Positions 51,257 through 61,120 are shown, counted from the stretch's first letter. The stretch is 64,000 bases of DNA from Azospirillum sp. TSA2s (GCF_004923315.1 NZ_CP039650.1:620001-684000), one strand, 5' to 3'. Notes: generated from the letters alone by a model not told the origin. A program made the numbers and translations.

Positions 51257-52540
51257 ATGACGACGACCACCCCCTCGGCTCCCTCTTCGGAGTTCCTGCG
51301 CACCCTTCAGGAGCGCGGGTTCATCCACCAGTGCACCGACCTCGCCACGCTGGACGAGCGTGCGGCGAAGGGACCGATCGTCGCCTATATCGGCTTCGAC
51401 TGCACCGCGGACAGCTTGCATGTCGGCAGCCTGCTGCCGATCATGATGCTGCGCTGGCTGCAGAAGACCGGCCACAAGCCGATCGTCCTGATGGGCGGCG
51501 GCACCACCAAGATCGGCGATCCGTCGGGCAAGGACGAGGCGCGCCAGTTGCTGACCGACGAGGTCATCGGCAACAACATGGCGGGCATCAAGCGCATCTT
51601 CGGCCGTTACCTGACCTTCGCCCCTGAAGGAACAATGGGTGGGCCGACCGACGCGGTGATGGCGAACAACGCCGACTGGCTGGACGAGCTGAAATACATC
51701 CCGCTCCTGCGCGACATCGGCCGGCATTTCACCATCAACCGGATGATGACCTTCGAATCGGTCAAGCTGCGACTGGAGCGTGAACAGCCGCTGACCTTCC
51801 TGGAATTCAACTACATGATCCTCCAGGCCTACGACTTCGTGGAGTTGAAGCGGCGCTACGGCTGCACGCTGCAGATGGGCGGGTCGGACCAGTGGGGCAA
51901 CATCGTCAATGGCGTCGAACTCGGCCGCCGCACCGACGGGGCGGAGCTGTTCGGCCTGACCACGCCGCTGCTGACCACGTCCTCCGGCGCCAAGATGGGC
52001 AAGACGGCCGCCGGCGCGGTGTGGCTGACCGCCGACAAGCTCAGCAGCTATGATTTCTGGCAGTACTGGCGCAACACCGAGGATGCCGACGTCGGCCGCT
52101 TCCTGCGCCTCTACACCGAACTGCCGCTGGACGAGGTTGCCCGGCTGGAAAGCCTGCAGGGCGCCGAGATCAACGAGGCCAAGAAGATCCTCGCCAACGA
52201 GGTGACCAGGCTCGCCCATGGCGAGGAGGCCGCGCTGGAGGCCGCCGAGACCGCGCGTCGCGCGTTCGAGGAAGGCGCCGCGGCCGAGGGTCTGCCCAGC
52301 ATCGAGGTCTCCCGCGCCGATCTGGAAGCCGGGCTGCCGGTGGTCGACCTGCTGGTTTCGGCCGGTCTGGCGGCGTCGAAGGGCGAGGCGCGGCGCCTCA
52401 TCAAGGGCGGCGGGGCCAAGCTGAACGACGGGCCGATCGCCGACGAGGCGGCGAAGGCGACGGCGGCGGACCTGAACGCCGACGGCGTGGTCAAGCTCAG
52501 CGCCGGCAAGAAGCGGCATGCGCTGGTGAAGGTGGGGTAA
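51257..52540 (+). CDS. tyrS: tyrosyl-tRNA synthetase
   Basis: Charges tRNA-Tyr. The 427-residue class I synthetase has the HIGH-like HVGSL in DSLHVGSLLPIMML, tyrosine-binding YMILQAYDFVEL, GGSDQWGNI, and KMGKT (the KMSKS-type motif) in SSGAKMGKTAAG. A C-terminal S4-like RNA-binding domain (about 360-427) has RRLIKGGGAKLNDGPI. Full length and ATG start. It ends at a strong terminator before the convergent permease gene. Confidence 0.97.
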   Translation: MTTTTPSAPSSEFLRTLQERGFIHQCTDLATLDERAAKGPIVAYIGFDCTADSLHVGSLLPIMMLRWLQKTGHKPIVLMGGGTTKIGDPSGKDEARQLLTDEVIGNNMAGIKRIFGRYLTFAPEGTMGGPTDAVMANNADWLDELKYIPLLRDIGRHFTINRMMTFESVKLRLEREQPLTFLEFNYMILQAYDFVELKRRYGCTLQMGGSDQWGNIVNGVELGRRTDGAELFGLTTPLLTTSSGAKMGKTAAGAVWLTADKLSSYDFWQYWRNTEDADVGRFLRLYTELPLDEVARLESLQGAEINEAKKILANEVTRLAHGEEAALEAAETARRAFEEGAAAEGLPSIEVSRADLEAGLPVVDLLVSAGLAASKGEARRLIKGGGAKLNDGPIADEAAKATAADLNADGVVKLSAGKKRHALVKVG

Positions 52541-52550
52541 GGACGGTCAC

Positions 52551-52586
52551 GGTGCCGGCCGGGGCCTTGAGCCGCCGGCCGGCACC
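52551..52586. terminator. terminator between tyrS and the LivH-like gene
   Basis: A perfect 12-bp stem GGTGCCGGCCGG/CCGGCCGGCACC with a 12-base loop between two convergent genes. No T-run, but the position fits. Confidence 0.65.
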
Positions 52587-52592
52587 TCCCGC

Positions 52593-53903
52593 CTAATCGC
52601 CCCTGCCCCGCGCCTGCCCCATCAATCCCTGCGGCCGGTAGATCAGGAACAGCGTCAGCAGTCCGAACGCCACGATGTCCTTGTAGGCGAGCGCGAAATA
52701 GGCCGACCAGAAGGTCTCCACCAGCCCCAGCAGGGCGCCGCCCAGCATCGCCCCCGGCACCGAGCCGATGCCGCCGACCACCGCCGCGGCCAGCGCCTTG
52801 AAGCCGATCAGATAGCCGGTGAAGAAGTTCACCCCGCCGTAATACAGCGCGATCACCGCCCCCGCAGCCGCGGCCAGTCCGCCGCCGATGGCGAAGGTCG
52901 CCGCCACCGTGCGGTTGACGTCCACCCCCACCAGTTCCGCCGCCGCGATGTCGTCGGTGCAGGCGCGATGCGCCCGGCCGAAGGCGGTACGCTGCATGAT
53001 GCCCCATAGCAGGGCATAGAGCCCGCCGGTCAGCGCCAGGATCGCCAGCTGCGCGGTCAGGGCGGTGACGGTGAAGGCGCCGTCGCTCAGCAGGTCGTAC
53101 CGCCCGGTCAGCACCGGCGCCGGCCACCAGTCGCGGGCGCCATGCAGCAGCCGCACCCCTTCCTGATAGGCGATGGACAGCCCGACCGCGACGATCAGCG
53201 GCGTGTGGCTGCGAACCCCGCGCAGGCGGCGGAAGACCAGCCGGTCCATCGTCCAGCCCTGCACCGCGGTGAAGCCCATCACCAGCACCAGCACGCCCAG
53301 CAGGGCCGGCGGCCATGTCGCCCAGCCGGCCATGCCCAGCCCGGCCGCCGCCATCGCCGTCAGCATGGCGCCCAGCATCGTCAGCTCCCCCATCGCCAGA
53401 TTGATCTGGCCGAGGATGGCGTAGACCAGCGTGTAGCCCAGCGCCAGCAGCCCATAGACGCAGGCGACGGTGGCGGCGTTGATGATTTGCTGGACCAGGA
53501 ACAGGACGGGCGTCCAGCGCGTCGGCTGCGCCCGCGGAACCTCCACCACCACGCCAACGGCATCGCGCGGCGGCCTGATGCGCAGCCATTGCTGCAGCAT
53601 GGCGAATCGGATGCCGGTCAGCCAGCCGTTGCGGTCGGTGGCTACCGCGGCCAGGGTGCGCCGCCCCTCCTCCATCGAGGTGCCGGCGAAGCGGCAGGCG
53701 ATCCAATGCGCCTGCCCGCCGCTGCGGTAATCGACGCGCAGCACCCGCTTGTCCTCGGCGTAGGAGCGGGTGGACAGGTCGGTGACGGGACCGTCGTCGA
53801 AGGCCGGGATCAGCTTCCGGCAGAGCGCATCCTGGTCGGCATCGACGCCGCACCCGGTGAGCAGAAGCAGGACGAGGCACAACAGCGGCAGGATGCGAGG
53901 CAC
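52593..53903 (-). CDS. branched-chain amino acid ABC transporter permease (LivH/UrtB-like) with lipoprotein-like head
   Basis: A 436-residue membrane protein. The C-terminal 300 residues are a LivH/UrtB permease: INAATVACVYGLLALGYTLVYAILGQINLAMGELTML and the EAA-like TAFGRAHRACTDDIAAAELVGVDV are landmarks. The N-terminus adds a lipoprotein-type signal (LLCLVLLLLTGC) and about 110 soluble periplasmic residues with a fold I do not recognise. UrtB proteins also have long periplasmic heads, so this could be a variant of the urea permease. No partner LivM, LivG, LivF or binding protein gene is adjacent. GTG start at 53903. Confidence 0.82.
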   Translation of the reverse strand: MPRILPLLCLVLLLLTGCGVDADQDALCRKLIPAFDDGPVTDLSTRSYAEDKRVLRVDYRSGGQAHWIACRFAGTSMEEGRRTLAAVATDRNGWLTGIRFAMLQQWLRIRPPRDAVGVVVEVPRAQPTRWTPVLFLVQQIINAATVACVYGLLALGYTLVYAILGQINLAMGELTMLGAMLTAMAAAGLGMAGWATWPPALLGVLVLVMGFTAVQGWTMDRLVFRRLRGVRSHTPLIVAVGLSIAYQEGVRLLHGARDWWPAPVLTGRYDLLSDGAFTVTALTAQLAILALTGGLYALLWGIMQRTAFGRAHRACTDDIAAAELVGVDVNRTVAATFAIGGGLAAAAGAVIALYYGGVNFFTGYLIGFKALAAAVVGGIGSVPGAMLGGALLGLVETFWSAYFALAYKDIVAFGLLTLFLIYRPQGLMGQARGRGD

Positions 53904-53989
53904 GGAACCGCCCGGTCAGGTGGGATGGTTCAGCCTACCGACAATTTGGAAGGGTGGGAAGCATCCGCGGTTTGCCCCCACCCGTCCCC

Positions 53990-55009
53990 TCACTCCACCA
54001 TGTAATCACGCACCAGCAGCTCGGCGATCTGCACGGCGTTCAGCGCCGCGCCCTTGCGCAGGTTGTCGGCGACGCACCAGAAGGACAGGCCGTTCTCCAC
54101 CGTGAAGTCATCGCGGATGCGGCTGACGAAGACCGGGTTGTCGCCGGCGACCTCGACCGGCGTGACATAACCGTCGCTGGTCTGCTGGTCGACCACCGAC
54201 ACGCCGGGGGCGGCGCGCAGGACGATGCGGGCCTCCTCGGCGCTGATCGGCTCCTCCGTCTCGATGTTGATCGACAGGGCATGGCCGATGAAGGTGGGAA
54301 CGCGGACGCAGGTGGCGGCGACCTTGATCTTGGGATCGAGGATCTTCTTGGTCTCCACCATCATCTTCCACTCTTCCTTGGTGGAGCCATCCTCCATGAA
54401 GGCGTCGATCTGGGGGATGACGTTGAAGGCGATCTGCTTGGGGAAGACGCTCTTGGTGATGGGGTCGTTGACGAAGATGGCGCGGGTCTGGGTGAACAGC
54501 TCGTCCATCGCCTCCTTGCCGGCGCCTGACACCGACTGGTAGGTCGACACCACGACGCGGCGGATCTTGTAGCGGTCGTGCAGCGGCTTCAGCGCCACCG
54601 CCATCTGGATGGTGGAGCAGTTGGGGTTGGCGATGATGCCGCGCTTGCGATAGCCGACCAGCGCCTCCGGATTCACCTCCGGCACCACCAGCGGAACGTC
54701 GGGGTCCATGCGGAAGTGCGAGGTGTTGTCGATCACCATGGCACCGGCGGCGGCGGCGCGCGGCACATGGACGGCCGACACCTTGGCGCCGGGCGACGAC
54801 AGCACGATGTCCACGCCATGGAAGTCGAACTTGTTGAGATCCTGGACCTTGAGGATGTCGTCCTCGCCATAGGACACCTCCTGGCCGATCGACTTTTCCG
54901 AGGCCAGAGCGATGACCTTGTCGGCCGGGAACTTCCGCTCGGCCAGCGTTTGCAGGATCTCGCGCCCGACATTGCCGGTGGCGCCGATGACCGCGACGGT
55001 ATAGCCCAT
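53990..55009 (-). CDS. asd: aspartate-semialdehyde dehydrogenase
   Basis: Makes aspartate semialdehyde for lysine, threonine, methionine and cell-wall synthesis. The 339-residue protein has the NADP motif VAVIGATGNVGREIL, the catalytic Cys in NPNCSTIQ, SVSGAGKEAM, and the His in CVRVPTFIGHALSI. Length is standard. ATG at 55009. It is divergent from the binding-protein gene (227 bases apart). Confidence 0.97.
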   Translation of the reverse strand: MGYTVAVIGATGNVGREILQTLAERKFPADKVIALASEKSIGQEVSYGEDDILKVQDLNKFDFHGVDIVLSSPGAKVSAVHVPRAAAAGAMVIDNTSHFRMDPDVPLVVPEVNPEALVGYRKRGIIANPNCSTIQMAVALKPLHDRYKIRRVVVSTYQSVSGAGKEAMDELFTQTRAIFVNDPITKSVFPKQIAFNVIPQIDAFMEDGSTKEEWKMMVETKKILDPKIKVAATCVRVPTFIGHALSINIETEEPISAEEARIVLRAAPGVSVVDQQTSDGYVTPVEVAGDNPVFVSRIRDDFTVENGLSFWCVADNLRKGAALNAVQIAELLVRDYMVE

Positions 55010-55236
55010 GACGGTGGTTTCCTTCTGCCGAATGTCCGCGAATACAAGAATGGTGCCGGGGGGCGATAGGAGCTAGGCGCTTTCCCCACGAATTGCAACC
55101 CGTCCCCGATGGAAAGGGCGGGCCGGAAGCAGGCGGCGCGGAACCAGCCAACCTGCCGGGTTGACATACCAGGGAAGGCAGCGGGAAGATTCACTCTTCA
55201 ACAGTGCCCGAACGGGCCTCCAGGGAGACTTCACGG

Positions 55237-56847
55237 ATGACCAGCTTCAAGCGCGGCCTTATTGCCCAGACCGTTCTCGGCGCCGCCGCTCTCGCCCTCG
55301 TCAGCCTCGCCGGCCCGGCCATCGCCGCCACGCCCAAGGACTCGCTGGTGATGGCGTGGCAGTTCGACGACATCGTCAGCCTCGACCCCGGTGAGATCTT
55401 CGAGCTGTCAGGCGCGGAATACAGCGCCCAGGTCTATGACCGCCTGATCCATTTCGACGTCAACGACGTCAGCAAGATCGAGGGCGAGGTCGCCGAAAGC
55501 TGGACCGTGTCGCCGGACGGCAAGACCTTCACCTTCAGGATCCGCGACGGCATCAATTTCCATTCCGGCAACCCGCTGACCGCCAACGACGTGGCATGGT
55601 CCTTCGCCCGCGCGGTGAAGATGAACAAGGGTCCGGCCTTCATCCTGACCCAGTTCGGCCTGACGCCGGACAATGTCGACCAGATGGTGCGCGCCACCGA
55701 TCCGAAGACGCTGGTCTTCACCACCGACAAGGCCTACGCCCCCACCTTCGTGCTCTACTGCCTGACCGCCGACGTCGCGTCGGTCATCGATTCCAAGCTG
55801 GTGAAGAGCAAGGAGAAGGACGGCGATTTCGGCGCCGGCTGGCTGAAGACCAACTCCGCCGGCTCCGGCCCCTTCATCCTGAAGCAGTGGAAGCCGAGCG
55901 AGCTGCTGACCTTCGACGCCAACACGAAATACTGGCGCGGCGCGCCGAAGCTGAAGCGCGTGCTGATCCGCCACATCGCGGAACCGGCGACCCAGCGCCT
56001 GCTGCTGGAGAAGGGCGACGTCGACGTCGCGCGCAACCTGAAGCCCGAGCAGTTCGAACCGCTGAAGTCCAGCGACGCCATCCGTCTGGTCCAGGCGCCG
56101 AAGGGCACGCTGTGGTATCTCAGCCTGAACCAGAAGGTCCCCGCCCTGGCCAAGCCCGAGGTGCGCGAGGCGTTCAAGTATCTGGTCGATTACGACGGCA
56201 TGGCCGGCTCCATCATGAACGGCATCGGCGCCGTCCATCAGGCCTTCCTGCCCAAGGGCTTCCTGGGCGCCGTCAACGACAACCCCTACAAGTACGATCC
56301 GGCCAAGGCGAAGGAACTGCTGGCGAAGGCCGGCTATCCCGACGGCTTCACCGTCAGCATGGACGTGCGCAACACCAACCCGACCCAGGACATGGCCCAG
56401 GCGATCCAGGCCAGCGCCGCCAAGGCCGGCGTGAAGATCGAGATCATTCCCGGAGACGGCAAGCAGGTGCTGACCAAGTTCCGCGCCCGCAACCATGAAC
56501 TGATGATCCAGCAGTGGGGCGCGGATTACCAGGATCCGAACTCCAACGCCGACACCTTCGCCTCCAACCCCGACAACAGCGACGACGCCAAGTCCAAGCC
56601 GCTGGCCTGGCGCAACGCCTGGGACATTCCGGAACTGACCAAGAAGACCGCCGCCGCGGTCGAGGAACGCGACAGCGCCAAGCGCGCCAAGATGTACGAG
56701 GAGCTTCAGCGCTCGGTCCTGGCCGATTCGCCCTTCGTCATCATGTTCCAGCAGACCGAGATGGTGGCGGAGCGCAAGAACGTCACCGGCCTCGTCTGGG
56801 GGCCGAGCTTCGACACCAACTACTACTGGAAGGCCGACAAGAAGTAA
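55237..56847 (+). CDS. family 5 ABC transporter substrate-binding protein (DppA/OppA-like)
   Basis: A 536-residue periplasmic binding protein for peptides or similar solutes. The Sec signal ends at GPAIAATPKD. The body has the SBP_bac_5 landmarks: SYAQVYDRL-like YSAQVYDRLI, SWTVSPDGKTFTFRIRDGINFHSGNPLTA in part, and GSGPFILKQWKPSE. There is no lipobox Cys, so it is likely soluble. No permease or ATPase genes are adjacent. The ATG at 55237 is chosen. Confidence 0.9.
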   Translation: MTSFKRGLIAQTVLGAAALALVSLAGPAIAATPKDSLVMAWQFDDIVSLDPGEIFELSGAEYSAQVYDRLIHFDVNDVSKIEGEVAESWTVSPDGKTFTFRIRDGINFHSGNPLTANDVAWSFARAVKMNKGPAFILTQFGLTPDNVDQMVRATDPKTLVFTTDKAYAPTFVLYCLTADVASVIDSKLVKSKEKDGDFGAGWLKTNSAGSGPFILKQWKPSELLTFDANTKYWRGAPKLKRVLIRHIAEPATQRLLLEKGDVDVARNLKPEQFEPLKSSDAIRLVQAPKGTLWYLSLNQKVPALAKPEVREAFKYLVDYDGMAGSIMNGIGAVHQAFLPKGFLGAVNDNPYKYDPAKAKELLAKAGYPDGFTVSMDVRNTNPTQDMAQAIQASAAKAGVKIEIIPGDGKQVLTKFRARNHELMIQQWGADYQDPNSNADTFASNPDNSDDAKSKPLAWRNAWDIPELTKKTAAAVEERDSAKRAKMYEELQRSVLADSPFVIMFQQTEMVAERKNVTGLVWGPSFDTNYYWKADKK

Positions 56848-56855
56848 GAATGCGG

Positions 56856-56878
56856 CGGGGGCGCCGACCGCGCCCCCG
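56856..56878. terminator. terminator between binding-protein and isochorismatase genes
   Basis: CGGGGGCG and CGCCCCCG (56856-56863, 56871-56878) form a GC-rich hairpin 8 bases after the binding-protein stop, before the convergent gene. No clear T-run. Confidence 0.55.
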
Positions 56879-56886
56879 TCTCTCGC

Positions 56887-57492
56887 TCACCCCCAGGCCC
56901 GCGCATCCTCGACCACGGTGGCGAGGCTGTCGGACAGGCCGGTCAACACCCCGCGCTGGATGTCGGCCGCCGGCACCACCCCGCCCTTGCCATCCGGCAG
57001 GTCGCGGGTGGCGGTGGCCGACGCCACGACCGTCACGCGCCAGCCATGATCGACCGCCGACCGCGCGGTGCTGCTGACGCAGTTGTGGGTCATGAAGCCG
57101 GCGACGATCATCTCCGTCCGCCCGGTATCGCGCGCCACCGTCTGCAGGTCCGTCCCGGCGAAGGCATTGGCGAGTTTCTTGACGATCACCGGCTCGCCGT
57201 CGCGCGGGGCGACCGCCGGGACGATCTCCGCCATCGGCCCGGTCGGGTCGAACACCGGCGCGCCCGCCGCAGTGTGATGGACGATGTGGATCACCGGCAC
57301 GCCGTTGGCGCGGGCAAGGTCCAGCAACGCCGCCGCCTGCTCCACCGCCGCATCGACGCCCGACAGCCGCAGGGCGCCGTCGGTGTATTCGCGCTGCAGA
57401 TCGATCAGCACAAGCACGGCCTTGTCGAGCGGGCTGGGCGTGCTCGGCGCGCCGACGATCTGGCGCAGGGTCCGGGCAGGAAGGGTCGTCAT
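56887..57492 (-). CDS. isochorismatase family cysteine hydrolase
   Basis: A 201-residue cysteine hydrolase. The catalytic triad is Asp in VLIDLQREY, Lys in VKKLANAF and Cys in GFMTHNCVSSTARSA, with the cis-peptide motif before it. The family includes isochorismatase, nicotinamidase and similar amidases; the substrate cannot be named. ATG at 57492. It is divergent from the LysR gene 85 bases away, which may control it. Confidence 0.87.
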   Translation of the reverse strand: MTTLPARTLRQIVGAPSTPSPLDKAVLVLIDLQREYTDGALRLSGVDAAVEQAAALLDLARANGVPVIHIVHHTAAGAPVFDPTGPMAEIVPAVAPRDGEPVIVKKLANAFAGTDLQTVARDTGRTEMIVAGFMTHNCVSSTARSAVDHGWRVTVVASATATRDLPDGKGGVVPAADIQRGVLTGLSDSLATVVEDARAWG

Positions 57493-57577
57493 CGGGAAAT
57501 GCTCCGTAGTCGTTGAGCGTTGATGGAGACCATGCTGCCCCGTTCACCAATGCGCAGCCATCCGCTATCCTTGCACG

Positions 57578-58483
57578 ATGACTGTTCAGAAATTCACAGG
57601 CCCGCTCGATTGGGACGATTTGCGCGTCTTCCTGGAACTGGCCCGCGCCGGCAGCCTGTCGGCGGCGGCACGCGGTCTGCGGCTGAGCCACGCCACGGTC
57701 GGGCGCCGGCTGGCTGCGTTGGAAGCGACGCTCGGCCGCAGCCTGATGGAGCGCCGCCCCGACGGCTATGTCCTGACGACGGAGGGTGAGAGCGTCCGTG
57801 CCCTGGCCGAGGCGATGGACGAGCGGGCGCAGGCGATCCGCCGCCGCGAGGGCGACGACGGCGGCCTCAGCGGCACCGTCCGGCTGACGATGACCCAGGC
57901 GCTGGCCGACGTCTTCCTGATCCCCCGCCTGGGGCCGCTGCGTGCGGCAAACCCGGCACTGAACCTGGAGATCATCGTCGACAACCGCACCCTCAGCCTC
58001 GCCCGGCGGGAGGCCGATCTGGCGATCCGGCTGGCCCGGCCGCAGCGCGGCGATCTGGTCGGGCGGCGGCTGGCGACGCTGGGCTATGGGCTCTACGCCG
58101 CACCGGACGCGCCCGACACGCTGATCGCCTATGACGAGTCGATGGCCGAGCTGCCGGAGGCACTGTGGCTGGACCGCCATGGCGGTGGCCGGCGCGTCGC
58201 CTTCCGCTGCAACAGCGTGCAGGGGCAGCTTGCGGCGGCAGTCGCCGGCTTCGGCACCGCCTTCCTGCCCTGCATGCTGGCGGAAGGCGTGCCGGGGCTG
58301 GAGCGCCGCCCGCTGTCCGGCCCGCCGCTTGCTCGGGAGGCGTGGCTGCTGGTCCACCGCGACCGCCGCGAGGTGCCGCGGGTGCGGGCGGTGATCGAGC
58401 ATCTGGTGGCGGTGTTCACCGCGGAGAAAGAGCGGCTGGCGGGGCGCACCGGCTGTCAGCCGCAGCCGCCGGGAGCCCCATGA
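57578..58483 (+). CDS. LysR family transcriptional regulator
   Basis: A 301-residue regulator with the N-terminal winged HTH (DDLRVFLELARAGSLSAAARGLRLSHATVGRRLAALE) as landmarks in part, and a substrate-binding domain with GDLVGRRLATLGYGLYAAPDAP. LysR proteins usually act on the divergent neighbour; here that is the isochorismatase-like gene. Its inducer is unknown. The ATG at 57578 is chosen. It ends 24 bases before the histidine kinase stop on the other strand. Confidence 0.92.
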   Translation: MTVQKFTGPLDWDDLRVFLELARAGSLSAAARGLRLSHATVGRRLAALEATLGRSLMERRPDGYVLTTEGESVRALAEAMDERAQAIRRREGDDGGLSGTVRLTMTQALADVFLIPRLGPLRAANPALNLEIIVDNRTLSLARREADLAIRLARPQRGDLVGRRLATLGYGLYAAPDAPDTLIAYDESMAELPEALWLDRHGGGRRVAFRCNSVQGQLAAAVAGFGTAFLPCMLAEGVPGLERRPLSGPPLAREAWLLVHRDRREVPRVRAVIEHLVAVFTAEKERLAGRTGCQPQPPGAP

Positions 58484-58507
58484 CCCCCATCGGTGCACAG
58501 ACGGGCG

Positions 58508-61120
58508 TTACTCCACGACGGACAACATCTCCACGACGGCGTTCCGCAGATCGGTGGCCGCGACCGGCTTGTGGAGCAGCGCATGCCCGCCGGCCCGCAC
58601 CTCGACCAGGCGTTCAGGCGCGGTATCGCCGGTGATGACCGTTGCGGGCACCGGCACATCCAGGCGTTCGCACACCGCCTTGATCGCATTCAGGCCGGTT
58701 TCGCCGCTCCGCAGCCGGTAATCGGCGAGGATGGCGTCCGGCCATTTGCCGCTCTCGACAAGCAGGACGGCATCCTGGATGGAACCGGCGGTCAGCACCC
58801 GATAGCCCCAGCTCTCCAGCATCGCCTGCAGTCCCTTCCGCACCAGAGGCTCGTCATCGATCACCAGGATCAGGCTGGGATGCCCATTCACTGGATGCCC
58901 ATTCACAGGGTGCACATTGTTCGGCTTGCCGGAGCCGGACGAAGGCAGGGCCACCACCGGCACCTCGACGCGGAACATCGAGCCGCCCCCCGGCAACGAG
59001 CGGAGTTCGATCCGGTGACCGAGCAGCCGGGCGAGGCGTCGTACCACCGCCAATCCCAGCCCCAGGCCCTTGTTGCGGTCGCGCTCCGGATTGCCGACCT
59101 GGAAGAACTCCTCGAAGATCTCCTCATGCTTGTCGGGTTGGATGCCGATGCCGGTATCGATCACGTCGATATGCAGGTTGCCGCCCTGCCGCCGGCATCC
59201 GATCAGCACACCGCCACGTTCCGTATAGCGCAATGCGTTCTCGATGAGGTTGCGCAGGATGCGCTCCAGCAATGCCGGGTCGCTGCGGATGGTCGCGCCG
59301 CTGGGGACAACCCGCAGGCGCAGCCCCTTGGCCGCGGCCTGGGGCTGGTATTCGGCGCCAAGCCGCTCCAGGAGCGGCCCGGCCGGCATATCCACCGGCG
59401 TCGGCACGATCAATCTGGCATCGAGCCTGGACACGTCGAGCAGGCTGTCGAGCAGCATCCGCAAGCCTCCCATTGCTTCGCCCAGCGGCTTCAGCAGGCG
59501 GGAGGCCGGATGTCCGTCGAGCCGCTCCGCCAACGCGCTCTGGAACAGCATCATGGCCTGGACCGGCTGGCGCAGATCATGGCTGGCGGCGGCGAGGAAC
59601 TTCGACTTGGCGACATTGGCGCGGTCCGCTTCGGCCTTCGACGCGCGCAGGGCATCCTCGGCAGACTTGCGTTCGGTGATGTCGCGGATGATTCCGCTGA
59701 AATAGCGCCGCTTGCCGGAGGTCCATTCGGCGATGGCCAGTTCGATCGGGAATGTCGTGCCGTCCTTGCGCCGCCCCATCAGGTCGCGGCCGGCCCCATG
59801 GCCCCGCCACTCGGCCGTCGACAGGCAGGCAACGACGTCGACATCGCCCGCGGAGTGGCACGGTTCCGGCATCAGAATTCTGACGGTCCGCCCGATCGCT
59901 TCCTCCGCCTGATAGCCGAAGATGCCCTCCGCCGCCGGGTTGAACGACTGGATGATGCCGGCGTCGTCGACGACCACCATGGCGTCCGCCGCGGTCTGGA
60001 CCATCGCGCGGTGTCGGGCCTCGCTCTCGGCCAAATCCGCTTCGCGCTGCTGGATCAGGCCCGCCGCATTCCGGATCGCTTTGACGACCGCGTCGATCTC
60101 CAGAACGCCTCCGGCGTCGGCAGGCGGCAGACGCCCTGCCGCCAATGCTTCCGCAGCCTCGGCCAGTTGCGCCACCGGGCGCATCAGGCGGCGCCCCAAT
60201 CCAATGGCGGCGGCGATGCCGATCAGGAATAGGACGAGCCCGCCACCGACGAACAGCAGCAGCGTCTCACGCGCAGGCGCCGCCAACAGCGATTCGGGAA
60301 CGCTGGTGGCGACCACCCAGCCGGCCGTCGCGGAGCGGCTGTAGGCCTGAAAGGTGGACATCCCTTCCAGATTGATCGCGCGATGAATCCCCTCCGGCGC
60401 GTCGCGCATCCCGGCCCACATATCCGCCGGCAGCGACTGACCGACGAATCGTTCGGCCTGATGCGAGCGGGCGATGACGGTTCCGTCCTCGTCGACCACC
60501 CCAGCCCGCCAGCCGCCGGGAAGGCGCTCGGGAGCGACGATCGTCTGGAGCCGCTCCTGGGTGATGGTCAGGCTCAACAGAAGGCGGACATCCCCTTCAC
60601 GGATCACCGGCACCACGACGATCAGCAGCGGTGCACGCGTCACACCGCCCATGATCAGGCCGGACACCTGCGGCTTCCGCGTCGCGATCGCCCGCTGGTC
60701 GGCGACCAGGCCGGAGTTCGCGGGCAGGGGCGTTCCCCAGGGCACGCGGCTGTTGACGATCTGCTGGTTTGCCAGGTCGCGCAGGACCACGTTGGTGCCG
60801 AGGCGGTCCCTCACTGCGGCGGCGCTCCGGTGGAAGGTGGCAAAATCGCCCACCGCCAAACTTTCGGAGGTGGCAAGGACCTCGGCTGCGGCGACGAGCC
60901 GTGCCACCTCCCGGTCAATGTCCTCGGCCAGCAGGCGCGCCCTGTCACGGACCAGCCGCTCGGTTTCCCTGACTTGGGCCGTCACGTTCCGAACGAGCAG
61001 GAACCCCGAAAAAAGGACGAGGGGCACAGCCACGGCCGTAACCAGCAGGATGAGCCAGGTCCTCAGCCGCCGTGATCGCGGCTGCTGAGGATGGAGCCTA
61101 CTTGATGGCGGCTGCATCAT
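58508..61120 (-). CDS. hybrid sensor histidine kinase/response regulator
   Basis: An 870-residue membrane sensor from the ATG at 61120. TM1 about 21-43, an extracytoplasmic dCache-like sensor about 45-283, TM2 about 287-309, HAMP 310-365, PAS about 370-485, HisKA with H514 in AASHDLRQP, HATPase (NLIENALRYT, DTGIGI, GLGLGLAVVRRL) and a C-terminal receiver (VIDDEPLVRKG, phospho-Asp in ILADYRLRSGE). ASHDLRQP kinases are often linked to lifestyle switching. A linker of repeated HPVNG precedes the receiver. An in-frame TTG at 61156 is less likely. No partner output gene is near; the LysR gene converges. Confidence 0.92.
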   Translation of the reverse strand: MMQPPSSRLHPQQPRSRRLRTWLILLVTAVAVPLVLFSGFLLVRNVTAQVRETERLVRDRARLLAEDIDREVARLVAAAEVLATSESLAVGDFATFHRSAAAVRDRLGTNVVLRDLANQQIVNSRVPWGTPLPANSGLVADQRAIATRKPQVSGLIMGGVTRAPLLIVVVPVIREGDVRLLLSLTITQERLQTIVAPERLPGGWRAGVVDEDGTVIARSHQAERFVGQSLPADMWAGMRDAPEGIHRAINLEGMSTFQAYSRSATAGWVVATSVPESLLAAPARETLLLFVGGGLVLFLIGIAAAIGLGRRLMRPVAQLAEAAEALAAGRLPPADAGGVLEIDAVVKAIRNAAGLIQQREADLAESEARHRAMVQTAADAMVVVDDAGIIQSFNPAAEGIFGYQAEEAIGRTVRILMPEPCHSAGDVDVVACLSTAEWRGHGAGRDLMGRRKDGTTFPIELAIAEWTSGKRRYFSGIIRDITERKSAEDALRASKAEADRANVAKSKFLAAASHDLRQPVQAMMLFQSALAERLDGHPASRLLKPLGEAMGGLRMLLDSLLDVSRLDARLIVPTPVDMPAGPLLERLGAEYQPQAAAKGLRLRVVPSGATIRSDPALLERILRNLIENALRYTERGGVLIGCRRQGGNLHIDVIDTGIGIQPDKHEEIFEEFFQVGNPERDRNKGLGLGLAVVRRLARLLGHRIELRSLPGGGSMFRVEVPVVALPSSGSGKPNNVHPVNGHPVNGHPSLILVIDDEPLVRKGLQAMLESWGYRVLTAGSIQDAVLLVESGKWPDAILADYRLRSGETGLNAIKAVCERLDVPVPATVITGDTAPERLVEVRAGGHALLHKPVAATDLRNAVVEMLSVVE
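58881..58910. repeat. short tandem repeat inside the histidine kinase gene
   Basis: Two 15-base units, each beginning TGCCCATTCAC, encode HPVNG-HPVNG in the linker before the receiver domain. A third degenerate copy (TGCACATTG) follows. It may make the linker length variable. Confidence 0.6.
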
